From Marisediminitalea lipolytica (GTDB lineage: Bacteria; Pseudomonadota; Gammaproteobacteria; Enterobacterales; Alteromonadaceae), in the NCBI RefSeq assembly GCF_001758465.1, contig NZ_MJIC01000016.1:186001-250000 (forward strand): DNA of 64,000 nucleotides. Reading direction: 5' to 3'. Below the pieces are notes generated by a model. It made no database searches and had not been told where the DNA came from. It saw only the letters and a program-made list of their open reading frames with translations. Shown one piece after another: positions 54,370 through 63,023 of this stretch (the stretch's first letter is position 1; each line of letters begins with the position of its first letter). A program made the translations under genes and the position numbers.

Positions 54370-55170
54370 ATGAAGTTTTCAGCTTACGTTATGGCAATGA
54401 CGCTCGCCGCGAGCGCGGTAGTGGGTTGTGCAACCTCACCGACAGGACGCAATCAATTGTTATTGTTTAGTAGCAGTCAATTGGATGAAATGGGCGCGCA
54501 GGCTTTTGACGGCATGAAAAGTGAAACGCCGGTGTCAAAACAGCCCGCGCAAAATCAGTATGTTCAGTGCGTAGCCGATGCATTACTGCCCTATGTACCC
54601 GCAGGCGTTTATTCCGGCGACTGGGAAGTGGTGGTGTTTAATGATGAACAGGTAAATGCTTTTGCCTTACCCGGTGGTAAAATTGGCGTTTACACCGGCC
54701 TGCTCAATGTAGCCACAAACGAACATCAGCTGGCCGCGGTAATTGGCCATGAAATTGGCCACGTCATCGCCCAGCACGGTAACGAACGGATGTCTCAGTC
54801 GACCCTTATTCAAACCGGTTCACAGGTGGTCAATCAGGTGTTAGCCTCAAATCAGGTGCCTTATAATGCTGAAATTATGGGCGCGCTGGGCGTAGGTTTA
54901 CAGCTGGGCGTACAACTGCCTTTCAGCCGCTCCCATGAGTCTGAGGCTGATGTCATTGGTTTACAACTGATGGCAAAAGCGGGGTTTGATCCACGCCAGT
55001 CGGTGGCTTTATGGCGTAATATGGAAGCTGCCAGCGGTGGTGACCGTCCAATGGAAATCCTGTCTACTCACCCGGCGCCGGACAGTCGTATTAACAACCT
55101 GCAAGCCAATATGGATGCAGCGTTGGCCGACTACCAGGCCGCGCCTAACAAACCAGCTTGCCGACCTTAA
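54370..55170 (+). CDS. M48 family metalloprotease lipoprotein
   Basis: 266 residues. Lipoprotein signal with Cys20 (VVGCATS), then an M48 domain with the zinc motif HEIGH (127-131) and the third ligand in SHESEADVIG. Similar to E. coli LoiP/YcaL-type periplasmic proteases that take part in outer-membrane protein quality control. No membrane span besides the anchor. Stand-alone gene with its own terminator. Confidence 0.92.
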   Translation: MKFSAYVMAMTLAASAVVGCATSPTGRNQLLLFSSSQLDEMGAQAFDGMKSETPVSKQPAQNQYVQCVADALLPYVPAGVYSGDWEVVVFNDEQVNAFALPGGKIGVYTGLLNVATNEHQLAAVIGHEIGHVIAQHGNERMSQSTLIQTGSQVVNQVLASNQVPYNAEIMGALGVGLQLGVQLPFSRSHESEADVIGLQLMAKAGFDPRQSVALWRNMEAASGGDRPMEILSTHPAPDSRINNLQANMDAALADYQAAPNKPACRP

Positions 55171-55180
55171 TCCGCAGGCA

Positions 55181-55212
55181 AAAAAAACGGCTCTTTTATG
55201 AGCCGTTTTTTG
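55181..55212. terminator. Bidirectional terminator between M48 and mscS genes
   Basis: ACGGCTC (55187-55193) and GAGCCGT (55200-55206) with a six-base loop, seven A before and six T after. Serves both convergent genes. Confidence 0.9.
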
Positions 55213-55226
55213 TTTCCGATTGACGA

Positions 55227-56066
55227 TTAGTCTTTTTTCTCGGTGTTATCCGCTTCTTTGAAGAAATGCACATCCATTTGTGGATAAGGGATGCTGATGC
55301 CTTCTTCGTCAAAACGCAGCTTTACTGCTTCGGTAAACGCCAGTCTAACCGGCAGATTATCTGAGGCCTTAACCCAGGGACGAACAGTAAAATTAACTGA
55401 GCTGTCACCCAGTTCGGCAACGCCAATCAGACATTCCGGCTCTTTTAAGATGCGTTCTTCTGCATCCACCAGCTCACGCAAAATTCGCTTGGCTTTAAGC
55501 AAGTCATCGTCGTAGCCAATACCAAAGGTCATATCGCAACGACGGGTATCTTTGGCGGAGAAGTTTACGATGTTATCACTATAAATTTTACCGTTAGGAA
55601 TAATGATTTCTTTATTGTCCAGTGACGTCATTGTAGTCGTGAAAATACCAATATTCTGCACCGTGCCTTCCGTGCCAGCAGCCTGTACATAGTTACCTTT
55701 GGTAAATGGTTTAAAGACCAGCAGCATTACGCCTGCAGCAAAGTTTTTCAGTGAATCCTGCAGAGATAAACCGATGGCCAGGCCGGCAGCACCTACAATA
55801 GCAACCAGTGAAGTCGTGTCTACCTGTAACTGATCCAGTGATGCCACAATAACAAACAACATTAGTACGGCCGATAAAATAGACTCAACAAAATTTATCA
55901 GCATTTCATCGTACTTGGATTTCGCCATCACACGACGGAAAATCGACAGCAGTAAGCTAACGACGATTCGGCCCACGATAAAAATGACAATTGCCATTAC
56001 GATGTTAATACCCCACGGAATCGCGTAGGTATTGATATACATTTCAATATCTTCTTGGCTAAACAT
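55227..56066 (-). CDS. mscS: Small-conductance mechanosensitive channel MscS
   Basis: 279 residues, close to E. coli MscS (286). Three membrane spans (about 18-40, 62-82, 90-115); the pore helix GAAGLAIGLSLQDSLKNFAAGV has the typical Gly/Ala packing; the cytoplasmic beta domain includes VQNIGIFTTTMTSLDNKEIIIPNGKI (split: about 137-162). It releases solutes during osmotic downshock. Single gene, convergent with the M48 protease gene. Confidence 0.95.
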   Translation of the reverse strand: MFSQEDIEMYINTYAIPWGINIVMAIVIFIVGRIVVSLLLSIFRRVMAKSKYDEMLINFVESILSAVLMLFVIVASLDQLQVDTTSLVAIVGAAGLAIGLSLQDSLKNFAAGVMLLVFKPFTKGNYVQAAGTEGTVQNIGIFTTTMTSLDNKEIIIPNGKIYSDNIVNFSAKDTRRCDMTFGIGYDDDLLKAKRILRELVDAEERILKEPECLIGVAELGDSSVNFTVRPWVKASDNLPVRLAFTEAVKLRFDEEGISIPYPQMDVHFFKEADNTEKKD

Positions 56067-56455
56067 ATTTTTATTCCTTTAGTATTTATTGTGTTGATAA
56101 GTTACCAGTCATACCGCAAACGACGCAACAGAATTGCTGTTCGGAGTTAAAAATTCATTAAGTTGTCACACCCGCTTATTATGATGTCAGCAATGGTTTC
56201 TATGCTTATTTTGCTAATCAACTGATTGCCATTGAATTTTTAAAAAAGGTCGGTTTACCACCTGCTTTTTACTGGTATTGAGCGCAGTAAAGGATTATAT
56301 TTTTTAGCGCGCAATTTTGAGCCGTCCCGGTTGCGCGCCTAAAAAGGTATTTTAGGCCATTCAGAAGTATTCGTAAGTATGCTTAATACTCTGTACTGAT
56401 TTGGCATAGTGTTAAAACTGCTTACCACCAGTAGAAATTTTTTAAGGAATAGAAA
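56067..56455. other. Intergenic region upstream of the miniprotein gene
   Basis: 389 bases, AT-rich, between the start of mscS and the miniprotein. It must hold both divergent promoters. I see no clear motif beyond AT-rich stretches, and no gene. Confidence 0.4.
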
Positions 56456-56608
56456 ATGTTACTACTTAGTTGTTTATTTGCTGTTGTGTTATTGATTCTT
56501 GGTTACGCCCTTAAAGGGGATAAAGGTAAACATACGGTTCACGCCCGTCGGAACAAGACGATGGCGGTAAACCATGCCCAGTCCATCAATACTTTTGCTT
56601 CAAAATAA
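56456..56608 (+). CDS. 50-residue membrane miniprotein
   Basis: ATG 56456 is preceded by AAGGAAT at good spacing and opens a 50-codon frame. The protein has one hydrophobic span at about 2-18 (LLLSCLFAVVLLILGYAL), then a basic, polar tail (KGDKGKHTVHARRNK). This positive-inside pattern suggests a small inner-membrane protein with its tail in the cytoplasm. No family was recognised. It lies in the gap before rsmE with no other gene. Confidence 0.5.
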   Translation: MLLLSCLFAVVLLILGYALKGDKGKHTVHARRNKTMAVNHAQSINTFASK

Positions 56609-56736
56609 ACAAGTGAGGTGCTGTGTTTTATCTTAAGGGTATACGCAGCGCCTTCAGATTCAGTAATCATCGGTTGAACTAACCACCTGATGAAAGCTAC
56701 ACTAACGACCGTTTTCTCTTTGCTAAGATAGTCGTT

Positions 56737-57465
56737 ATGCGCATCCCCCGCTTATTTCATCCAGATACCATTACCGTCGACAGTGAACTGACCCTAACCG
56801 CAGAAGCAGCCCATCATGTTGCCAATGTTTTGCGGCTAAAAAGCGGCCATCCGGTAGTGTTATTTAATGGTGACGGTAACGAGTATCCGGCAACTATCAT
56901 ACTGGCCCAACGACGTCAGGTAGTAATAGAAATTGATTCCCGACTGGCTATAGATCCCCAGTCAGCCCTCCCATTACATCTGGGTCAGGGCGTTTCCAAA
57001 GGCGACCGCATGGATATCGTGTTGCAAAAAGCCACCGAGCTGGGCGCCACCACCATCACACCGTTAATCACCGAGCGTTGCCCGGTCAAGCTCGACGACG
57101 CCCGCTGGCAGAAAAAAATCGCTCAATGGCAAAAAATTATTCAGGGTGCGTGCGAACAGTGTGGGCGCAATACTTTACCCGAGTTAAAACCGGTGACCTC
57201 ACTTAAAGACTGGCTGGCAGACTCCACGCGTCAGACCCGCCTGGTATTTGCTCCTGGCAGCCAGCAGCGGTTATCACAGCTGAGTGCTAATCCGGCCGGT
57301 TTTCGCGTTCTGGTTGGCCCCGAAGGCGGCCTGTCAGACGCCGAGGTTCATCAATCACAGGAAGCCGGCTTCACCGCCTGCTCTTTGGGGCCCCGAATAT
57401 TACGGACAGAAACTGCGGCAATTTCCGGTCTGTCTGTATTACAGGCCACCTTTGGCGATTTATAA
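56737..57465 (+). CDS. rsmE: 16S rRNA (uracil(1498)-N(3))-methyltransferase RsmE
   Basis: SPOUT-fold methyltransferase making m3U1498 in 16S rRNA. 242 residues. N-terminal PUA-like domain (HVANVLRLKSGHPVVLFNGDG), then the SPOUT motifs KGDRMDIVLQKATELG, ERCPVK, and the knot GPEGGLSDAEV and LGPRILRTETA. Upstream of gshB, the usual order in gammaproteobacteria. Confidence 0.96.
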   Translation: MRIPRLFHPDTITVDSELTLTAEAAHHVANVLRLKSGHPVVLFNGDGNEYPATIILAQRRQVVIEIDSRLAIDPQSALPLHLGQGVSKGDRMDIVLQKATELGATTITPLITERCPVKLDDARWQKKIAQWQKIIQGACEQCGRNTLPELKPVTSLKDWLADSTRQTRLVFAPGSQQRLSQLSANPAGFRVLVGPEGGLSDAEVHQSQEAGFTACSLGPRILRTETAAISGLSVLQATFGDL

Positions 57466-57508
57466 TTACCCCGGACAGACCCGTAAGTTGCCAAAAAATA
57501 CGACTATT

Positions 57509-57537
57509 AACCGTTTAATGACTTGAATTAAACGGTT
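57509..57537 (+). terminator. Hairpin between rsmE and gshB
   Basis: Perfect 11-base stem AACCGTTTAAT/ATTAAACGGTT with a seven-base loop, followed after eight bases by a short T run. It may end or reduce rsmE transcripts before gshB. Confidence 0.5.
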
Positions 57538-57580
57538 TCGGCCTCCATTTTTCTTCCTACATGATTAAAGAGAGTGCGCT

Positions 57581-58528
57581 ATGACCTATACCGTTGGCGT
57601 GGTAATGGACCCCATTGCCAAGATAAAACCCGAAAAAGACACCAGTTTTGCCATGATGCTGGAGGCCCAGAGACGCGGTGCTACGCTGGTTTATCTGGAA
57701 TTAAAAGATTTATACATCGATAACGGTGTGCCAAAAGCTATAGGACAAACCGTCTCTGTCACCGATCAGGCAAAGGATTTTTATCAGTTGGGCGAGCAAC
57801 AGCAGTATTTGCTGGGTGACCTCGACGTTATCCTGATGCGCAAGGACCCACCCTTCGACAGCGAGTTTCTGTACGCCACTCACATTCTGGATTTGGCTGA
57901 AAAAGCCGGCGCTCTGGTGGTCAACAAACCACAGAGTCTGCGGGATTTTAACGAGAAGTTATTTACTGCTTATTTCCCTGAGCTTATCCCCGATACCCTG
58001 GTAACCCGTAACGCGCAGCTGGTGAGAGCATTTCATGCCAAACATCAGGACGTTATCTGTAAGCCTCTCGATGGTATGGGCGGTGCGTCTATCTTTCGGG
58101 TTAAAGAAGACGGGAATAACCTGGGTGTGATCATTGAAACGTTGACGAACAATGGCCAGCGGCAGATGATGGTACAGGCCTATTTGCCGGCCATTAAAGA
58201 CGGCGATAAGCGGGTGCTGATTGTTAATGGCAAAGTGATGCCTTATTGTCTGGCGCGGTTACCTTCTGCGGGAGAAACCCGGGGAAATCTGGCCGCCGGC
58301 GGCACCGGGCGTCCACAGCCGATCAGTGACAGCGACCGTGCGCTGGCAGAAACCATTGCTCCGGTGCTGGTAGAGCGTGGATTGATGTTTGTTGGCCTGG
58401 ATGTAATTGGCGATCGTATTACCGAAATAAACGTTACCAGCCCAACTTGTGTTAGAGAAATCGAGCGCGAGTACGATATAAACATTATGGGCGAGTTATT
58501 TGACGCCATAGAAGCTAAACTTAACTGA
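57581..58528 (+). CDS. gshB: Glutathione synthetase
   Basis: ATP-grasp ligase joining gamma-glutamylcysteine and glycine to form glutathione. 315 residues, the usual length. VGVVMDPIAKIKPEKDTSFAM at the N-terminus (split by family motif), KPLDGMGGASIFR for ATP binding, and INVTSPTCVREIE near the C-terminus are GshB signatures. It provides glutathione, for example for the glutaredoxin-fused peroxiredoxin elsewhere in the window. Confidence 0.97.
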   Translation: MTYTVGVVMDPIAKIKPEKDTSFAMMLEAQRRGATLVYLELKDLYIDNGVPKAIGQTVSVTDQAKDFYQLGEQQQYLLGDLDVILMRKDPPFDSEFLYATHILDLAEKAGALVVNKPQSLRDFNEKLFTAYFPELIPDTLVTRNAQLVRAFHAKHQDVICKPLDGMGGASIFRVKEDGNNLGVIIETLTNNGQRQMMVQAYLPAIKDGDKRVLIVNGKVMPYCLARLPSAGETRGNLAAGGTGRPQPISDSDRALAETIAPVLVERGLMFVGLDVIGDRITEINVTSPTCVREIEREYDINIMGELFDAIEAKLN

Positions 58529-58574
58529 CGCGTACGCGCTTAGCTGAGATAGTCGACCTAGTGAGGTAGAGAAC

Positions 58575-59141
58575 ATGACAGAACTAAAAAGTCTGGCAAA
58601 TCACTTTTTGATTGCAATGCCGTCCATGGAAGACCCGTTTTTTTCCCGTAGTCTGACCTACATCTGTGAGCACAATGATGAAGGCGCAATGGGGCTGGTA
58701 GTAAATCAACCCACCAACATGACCTTAAGAGAGTTGCTGGAACAGGCCGACAAGGATGCTGAAGTCGATGACGAAAAAGGTCAGCAAATCGTGCTGGCTG
58801 GGGGCCCGGTAAGTCAGGAGCGCGGCTTTATTTTACATAGCCCGCAGCCCGGTTGGAGCTCCAGTCTCAACCTCACATCAGAAATCATGGTCACTACGTC
58901 AAAAGATATTCTCAGTGCCCTGGGGAATCATCGCGGTCCGGACCAGGCGATCATTACCTTAGGTTATGCAGGCTGGAGCGCGGGACAGTTAGAACAGGAA
59001 ATTCAGCAGAACTCCTGGCTGACTATCGAAGCCGACCCGAAAATCTTATTTGAAACGCCTATCCATCAGCGCTGGCAGTTGGCGGTTAACAGTCTGGGCG
59101 TGGATGTCTGGCAGATTGCGCCAGAGGTTGGCCATGCCTGA
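58575..59141 (+). CDS. yqgE: YqgE/AlgH family protein
   Basis: 188 residues of the UPF0301 family. Signatures: [20 protein letters not shown] (split: MPSMEDPFF), [24 protein letters not shown] and [12 protein letters not shown]. Function unproven; linked to alginate regulation in Pseudomonas by name. Follows gshB and overlaps ruvX by eight bases, the standard arrangement. Confidence 0.95.
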   Translation: MTELKSLANHFLIAMPSMEDPFFSRSLTYICEHNDEGAMGLVVNQPTNMTLRELLEQADKDAEVDDEKGQQIVLAGGPVSQERGFILHSPQPGWSSSLNLTSEIMVTTSKDILSALGNHRGPDQAIITLGYAGWSAGQLEQEIQQNSWLTIEADPKILFETPIHQRWQLAVNSLGVDVWQIAPEVGHA

Positions 59142-59565
59142 GGCTGGCCAGCGTACGGTACTGGCTTTTGATTTTGGCACCAAGAGCATAGGTGTTGCTG
59201 TTGGTCAGGAAGTCACGGGCACCGCTGCTCCCCTCGAGGCCCTAAAAGCTCGTGACGGAATACCAGACTGGAATCAGATTCAAAAAATCTATGATGAATG
59301 GCAACCCCATATCGTCGTAGTGGGCCTGCCTCTTAATATGGACGGCACAACACAAACCATGACCGAGCGGGCCCAGACCTTTGCGAATCGTCTTCACGGA
59401 CGGTTTAAAACGCCGGTGAAGACCTGGGATGAACGTTTGAGTACTGCCGACGCGCGAGCAACCCTTTTTGAATTAGGCGGTTATAAAAAACTCACCAAAG
59501 GCAAGGTAGATAGCGTATCTGCTTGCCTGATTTTTACCAGTTGGTTTGAGAGCCAGTGGGATTAA
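59134..59565 (+). CDS. ruvX: RuvX/YqgF family pre-16S rRNA processing nuclease
   Basis: RNase H-fold protein of 143 residues from ATG 59134, which overlaps the yqgE stop; the frame is open earlier but reads nonsense over yqg[17 protein letters not shown] with the first catalytic Asp, [10 protein letters not shown], and DERLSTADA. YqgF is implicated in 16S rRNA 5' end maturation in E. coli. Confidence 0.95.
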   Translation: MPEAGQRTVLAFDFGTKSIGVAVGQEVTGTAAPLEALKARDGIPDWNQIQKIYDEWQPHIVVVGLPLNMDGTTQTMTERAQTFANRLHGRFKTPVKTWDERLSTADARATLFELGGYKKLTKGKVDSVSACLIFTSWFESQWD

Positions 59566-59690
59566 TTGAGCTCCCCTGCCCCAGAAATTCACTCAATCAA
59601 TTAGCACTATAAAATTCATACTAAATAGTTATAGCCAATTCCCTCGACATATCGCAGACTGATGAAAATTCCAACGAAAAGGGAATCACT

Positions 59691-60092
59691 GTGTCCATGT
59701 CCAAGTTCATTGAGCAAATAGAAAAAGTCCTCTTAATCCTGATCATGCTGGCAACGCTGGTAGCCGTTGGTGCCGAAATTATGCATATGATTAAGCACCG
59801 CACCGTGGAGCTTTCTGATTTACTGTTGTTGTTCATTTATGCAGAAGTCATGGGCATGCTGGCGGCCTATTACAACAGCAACCGTATTCCGGTTACCCTG
59901 CCACTGATTATCGCAATGACAGCGTTGAGCCGAATGATTATTTTACAAAGCAAAGAACTGGACAAAATCGTTCTGATTTACGAATCAGGCAGTATTTTGT
60001 TACTCAGTATTGCCGCGCTTATCATGAGCATTAAGGATAAATACAGTCTGGATAAGCTGAAAAACCGGATCATCAGCCAACCTGAGCGTTAG
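59691..60092 (+). CDS. psiE: PsiE-like membrane protein
   Basis: 133 residues with four hydrophobic spans (about 12-32, 43-62, 66-84 and 94-112). VELSDLLLLFIYAEVMGMLAAYY (split: LLLLFIYAEVMGM) matches PsiE, the phosphate-starvation-induced family. GTG 59691 is chosen because AGGGA is seven bases upstream; ATG two codons later is the alternative. No Pho box was identified. Confidence 0.85.
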   Translation: MSMSKFIEQIEKVLLILIMLATLVAVGAEIMHMIKHRTVELSDLLLLFIYAEVMGMLAAYYNSNRIPVTLPLIIAMTALSRMIILQSKELDKIVLIYESGSILLLSIAALIMSIKDKYSLDKLKNRIISQPER

Positions 60093-60133
60093 CCTGATAA
60101 TCCCTTGGGTCAATCTTTTATGGTGCAGTAGCC

Positions 60134-60162
60134 TGGCCGTTACTGCTCTTTTATCACGGCCA
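60134..60162 (+). terminator. Possible terminator after psiE
   Basis: TGGCCGT (60134-60140) and ACGGCCA (60156-60162) form a seven-base stem with a 15-base loop. No clear T run follows, so this is tentative. Confidence 0.3.
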
Positions 60163-60239
60163 TTTATCTACTCTGCGATTGCCTGCTTTTAAACGCCATT
60201 GTATCGTGTAAATCAACTTCATCGAAAAGGATTAACACG

Positions 60240-60671
60240 ATGACCCAGGTTACCTATGCCGGATTTTGGATCCGCACCGGCGCAGCAATCATCGATTCGA
60301 TATTATTATTACTTGTTATTCTGCCCGCCGTGGCAGCTATCTATGACATCAGTATTGTATCTGCACTATTTGTTTCCGGCGGACTTAGCGGCGCATTGCT
60401 TAACTATTTATTCCCTGCTGTCGCAATCATGTTGTTTTGGATTTATAAGTCTGCAACCCCTGGCAAACTGCTTACCCACACCACCATTGTGGACGCTAAC
60501 ACCGGTGAAAAACCCACTCCGAAGCAGTTTTTAATCCGTTACGTGGGCTACTACCTGGCCATGTTGCCTTTGTTTCTGGGCATTATCTGGGTTGGCGTGG
60601 ATAAACGTAAACAAGGCTGGCACGACAAACTGGCGCAAACCGTGGTAATAAAATCACCAGCCTCTAAGTAA
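60240..60671 (+). CDS. RDD family membrane protein
   Basis: 143 residues with three hydrophobic spans. The family's first Arg and Asp are present (GFWIRTGAAIIDSILL), with the second Asp-containing DKRKQGWHDKLA at the end. Function unknown; RDD proteins may act in ion or osmolyte transport. Single gene, good ribosome site (AAAGGA). Confidence 0.85.
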   Translation: MTQVTYAGFWIRTGAAIIDSILLLLVILPAVAAIYDISIVSALFVSGGLSGALLNYLFPAVAIMLFWIYKSATPGKLLTHTTIVDANTGEKPTPKQFLIRYVGYYLAMLPLFLGIIWVGVDKRKQGWHDKLAQTVVIKSPASK

Positions 60672-60696
60672 GAATAACTATGCTAACCAGCAAGGT

Positions 60697-61485
60697 TTAA
60701 TGCTCGTCAAACAAGGTTTTGTTTCTGATGTATTTGCGCATGTAATGGTAGGTAATGGGGCGCAACAACCAGCTGTGTAGCGACTTAAGAAACCGCTCAT
60801 GGGTGGGGGTATTTTCGTAAATCTGATCATCATGCAGCCACAACATTTTTCCCACATGCCAAAAATAATAGGGGAACGGCGGCATAAAGGTCACCATATC
60901 CAGATCGCAACAAATGCGATAGGTTTTATTATGCAGTAAATAGTGTTTATGCCACGAGCGAGTTGCTACCGCTGGCTGACCGAAAGTGACCACTCGCTTA
61001 ACGGCCTTAGCTTCGAGACGCTCAAAGTAGTCAGCCATTAAAACGGCCACCGCACCACCCGATGAATGGCCGGTAAAAGTAAAACGCTTGCCCTGCTGGC
61101 GAAGCGGCTCGAGCACCTTGACCAGTAATTCTCGAAGCGGAAGCGCTTCGTTAATGGTTTTAGTACTGGAAAACATGGGCTGATTTAGCAAACGCTTAAA
61201 CCCCCAGTGGACGTAGAAGTGGCGGTCCACCTGCTTTATCCTGGCTGGTACAAAAACCATGTTAGCCAGCCAGTCCCTCAAGCCTAACGACCCGCGGAAC
61301 ACTACGATGACCTCTTTTTTGTTTTCCATCCACAAAATACGAACGCTCATGCGACCGTATTTGTCCACCAGCAGGCGCTCATGAAAAGGCTTGAGCACCT
61401 TTTGATAATTAGCCGCAGCGTCGGGATAAGCGAGCTGGCAAAGAATGGCATATCGCTCGTATTGATAGCGTTTCAGCTTTTTCAT
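60697..61485 (-). CDS. Lipase class 3 family protein
   Basis: 262-residue alpha/beta-hydrolase of the lipase class 3 type. Nucleophile serine in FTGHSSGGAVAVLMA; oxyanion segment IVVFRGSLGLRDWLANM; aspartate likely in CDLDMVTFMPPFPYYF; histidine late in the protein. No signal peptide, so probably cytoplasmic. Basic (many Lys and Arg). Substrate unknown. Confidence 0.85.
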   Translation of the reverse strand: MKKLKRYQYERYAILCQLAYPDAAANYQKVLKPFHERLLVDKYGRMSVRILWMENKKEVIVVFRGSLGLRDWLANMVFVPARIKQVDRHFYVHWGFKRLLNQPMFSSTKTINEALPLRELLVKVLEPLRQQGKRFTFTGHSSGGAVAVLMADYFERLEAKAVKRVVTFGQPAVATRSWHKHYLLHNKTYRICCDLDMVTFMPPFPYYFWHVGKMLWLHDDQIYENTPTHERFLKSLHSWLLRPITYHYMRKYIRNKTLFDEH

Positions 61486-61587
61486 TAAAAATTATACAGG
61501 CGGCAGTTTCTGTTTTAATGGCATCAATATACGGGATATTAGCCGAATAAGCACAACAGAGTGACCCATTGGATTAAAAATTTCCAG

Positions 61588-61893
61588 CTAACGCTTGGGC
61601 GACAGGCAATTCCAGCACAAATTAAACTCCGCTTCCTGCGGTTCTTCACAGGCCGAACACACCCAGGCCCGGGTTGCGCAGTCTTCCTTGAGAGACTGTA
61701 AGACTGCTTCGGCAAACACGATATCTTCAGCGTTAAGCAACCATAGTTCCGGCTCAATGTCCTGGGCTGGCAGCTCGCCCAGCGCGCCACTGATAAACTG
61801 ATTACGCACCAGGCAGCGGATGCCCTGGGTGGTCAGGGCATCGTAATACTGCTGAATAATAAAGGGCGTTAATCCCGATTTATAGCGAATCAA
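61588..61893 (-). CDS. DUF2007 domain protein with C-terminal zinc ribbon
   Basis: 101 residues. N-terminal ferredoxin-like domain of the DUF2007 type (NQFISGALGELP and DIEPELWLLNAED), then four cysteines as CSAC and CWNC with a 13-residue spacer, a zinc-ribbon pattern. Known members are annotated as putative signal-transducing proteins, without proof. It starts three bases after the pilU stop, so it is likely cotranscribed with pilU. Confidence 0.85.
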   Translation of the reverse strand: MIRYKSGLTPFIIQQYYDALTTQGIRCLVRNQFISGALGELPAQDIEPELWLLNAEDIVFAEAVLQSLKEDCATRAWVCSACEEPQEAEFNLCWNCLSPKR

Positions 61894-61896
61894 TGC

Positions 61897-63012
61897 TTAG
61901 TCCATATCAATGGACACACCAGACAGCGAGCCCAGTCCATCGCTTTCGGCGTTATTGTCATCAAGCTTGATCATCAGGCGCAGGTCGTTTGGCGAGTCAG
62001 CATGATGCAGCGCCTGCTCAAGATTAATCTGGCCCGCTTTGTACAAATCAAACAAGGCCATATCAAAAGTTTGCATACCCTGCTCTTTACCTTTTTGCAT
62101 TGCTTCTTTCAGGCTGCCAATCTCGTTACGCTGAATCAGGTCACGAATGAGCGGTGAATTAAGCAATATTTCGATAGCAGCGACCCGGCCTTTGCCATCC
62201 ACGGTAGGCACGAGCTGCTGAGCAACAATGGCGCGAATGTTTAAACTCAGATCAAAGCGAAGTTTATCGTGCTGGTCTTTAGGCGCCAGGTGCATGATCC
62301 GTTCAATGGCCTGGTTGGCGTTGTTTGCGTGCAGGGTTGCCACACATAAATGCCCGGTATCGGCAAACGACATGGCATATTCCATGGTTTCCATGGAGCG
62401 GATCTCACCAATCAGGATGACATCCGGCGCCTGACGTAACGAGCTTTTCAGCGCGTCGTCAAAAGACTGGGTATCAATACCCACCTCGCGCTGGGTTACC
62501 ACGCAATTTTTATGTTCGTGAACAAATTCAATGGGATCTTCAATGGTCAGGATATGGCCGTGAGAGTTGGTGTTCCGATGACCAATCAGGGCTGCAAGGG
62601 AAGTCGATTTACCGGTGCCGGTGCCCCCGACAAACAGTACCAGCCCCCGTTTGGACATGATGATGTCTTTTAATACCGACGGCAAACCCAGATCTTCAGC
62701 GTTAGGGATTTGCGTCACGATTCGACGAATGACCATACCGGCCTGATCACGCTGCCAAAAAGCGCTGCAACGAAAACGACCAATACCATCGCGAGCGATA
62801 GCAAAGTTACATTCTTTGGTGGTATGAAACTCTTCGCGCTGCTTCTCGTTCATTGCTTCATGAACCAGATCCAGCGCCGCCTGATCAGATAACTTTGATT
62901 CCATCAGTGGTGTCAGTTTACCGTTTATTTTGGCACTGACCGCAAAACCCGATGTCACAAACAAATCCGAGGCATCTTTATCCACCATATTTTGTAACAG
63001 CTGATCAAGCAT
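61897..63012 (-). CDS. pilU: Type IV pilus retraction ATPase PilU
   Basis: 371-residue hexameric secretion ATPase aiding pilus retraction with PilT. Walker A GGTGTGKST, Asp box and Walker B LTIEDPIEFVHEH and DVILIGEIRSMETME, His box TGHLCVATLHANNANQ. The C-terminal ANDLRLMIKL-like part (SPNDLRLMIKL) and the C-terminal tail are of the PilU kind. Ends with VSIDMD. Downstream of pilT after 11 bases. Confidence 0.95.
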   Translation of the reverse strand: MLDQLLQNMVDKDASDLFVTSGFAVSAKINGKLTPLMESKLSDQAALDLVHEAMNEKQREEFHTTKECNFAIARDGIGRFRCSAFWQRDQAGMVIRRIVTQIPNAEDLGLPSVLKDIIMSKRGLVLFVGGTGTGKSTSLAALIGHRNTNSHGHILTIEDPIEFVHEHKNCVVTQREVGIDTQSFDDALKSSLRQAPDVILIGEIRSMETMEYAMSFADTGHLCVATLHANNANQAIERIMHLAPKDQHDKLRFDLSLNIRAIVAQQLVPTVDGKGRVAAIEILLNSPLIRDLIQRNEIGSLKEAMQKGKEQGMQTFDMALFDLYKAGQINLEQALHHADSPNDLRLMIKLDDNNAESDGLGSLSGVSIDMD

Positions 63013-63023
63013 AAAATAACTCC

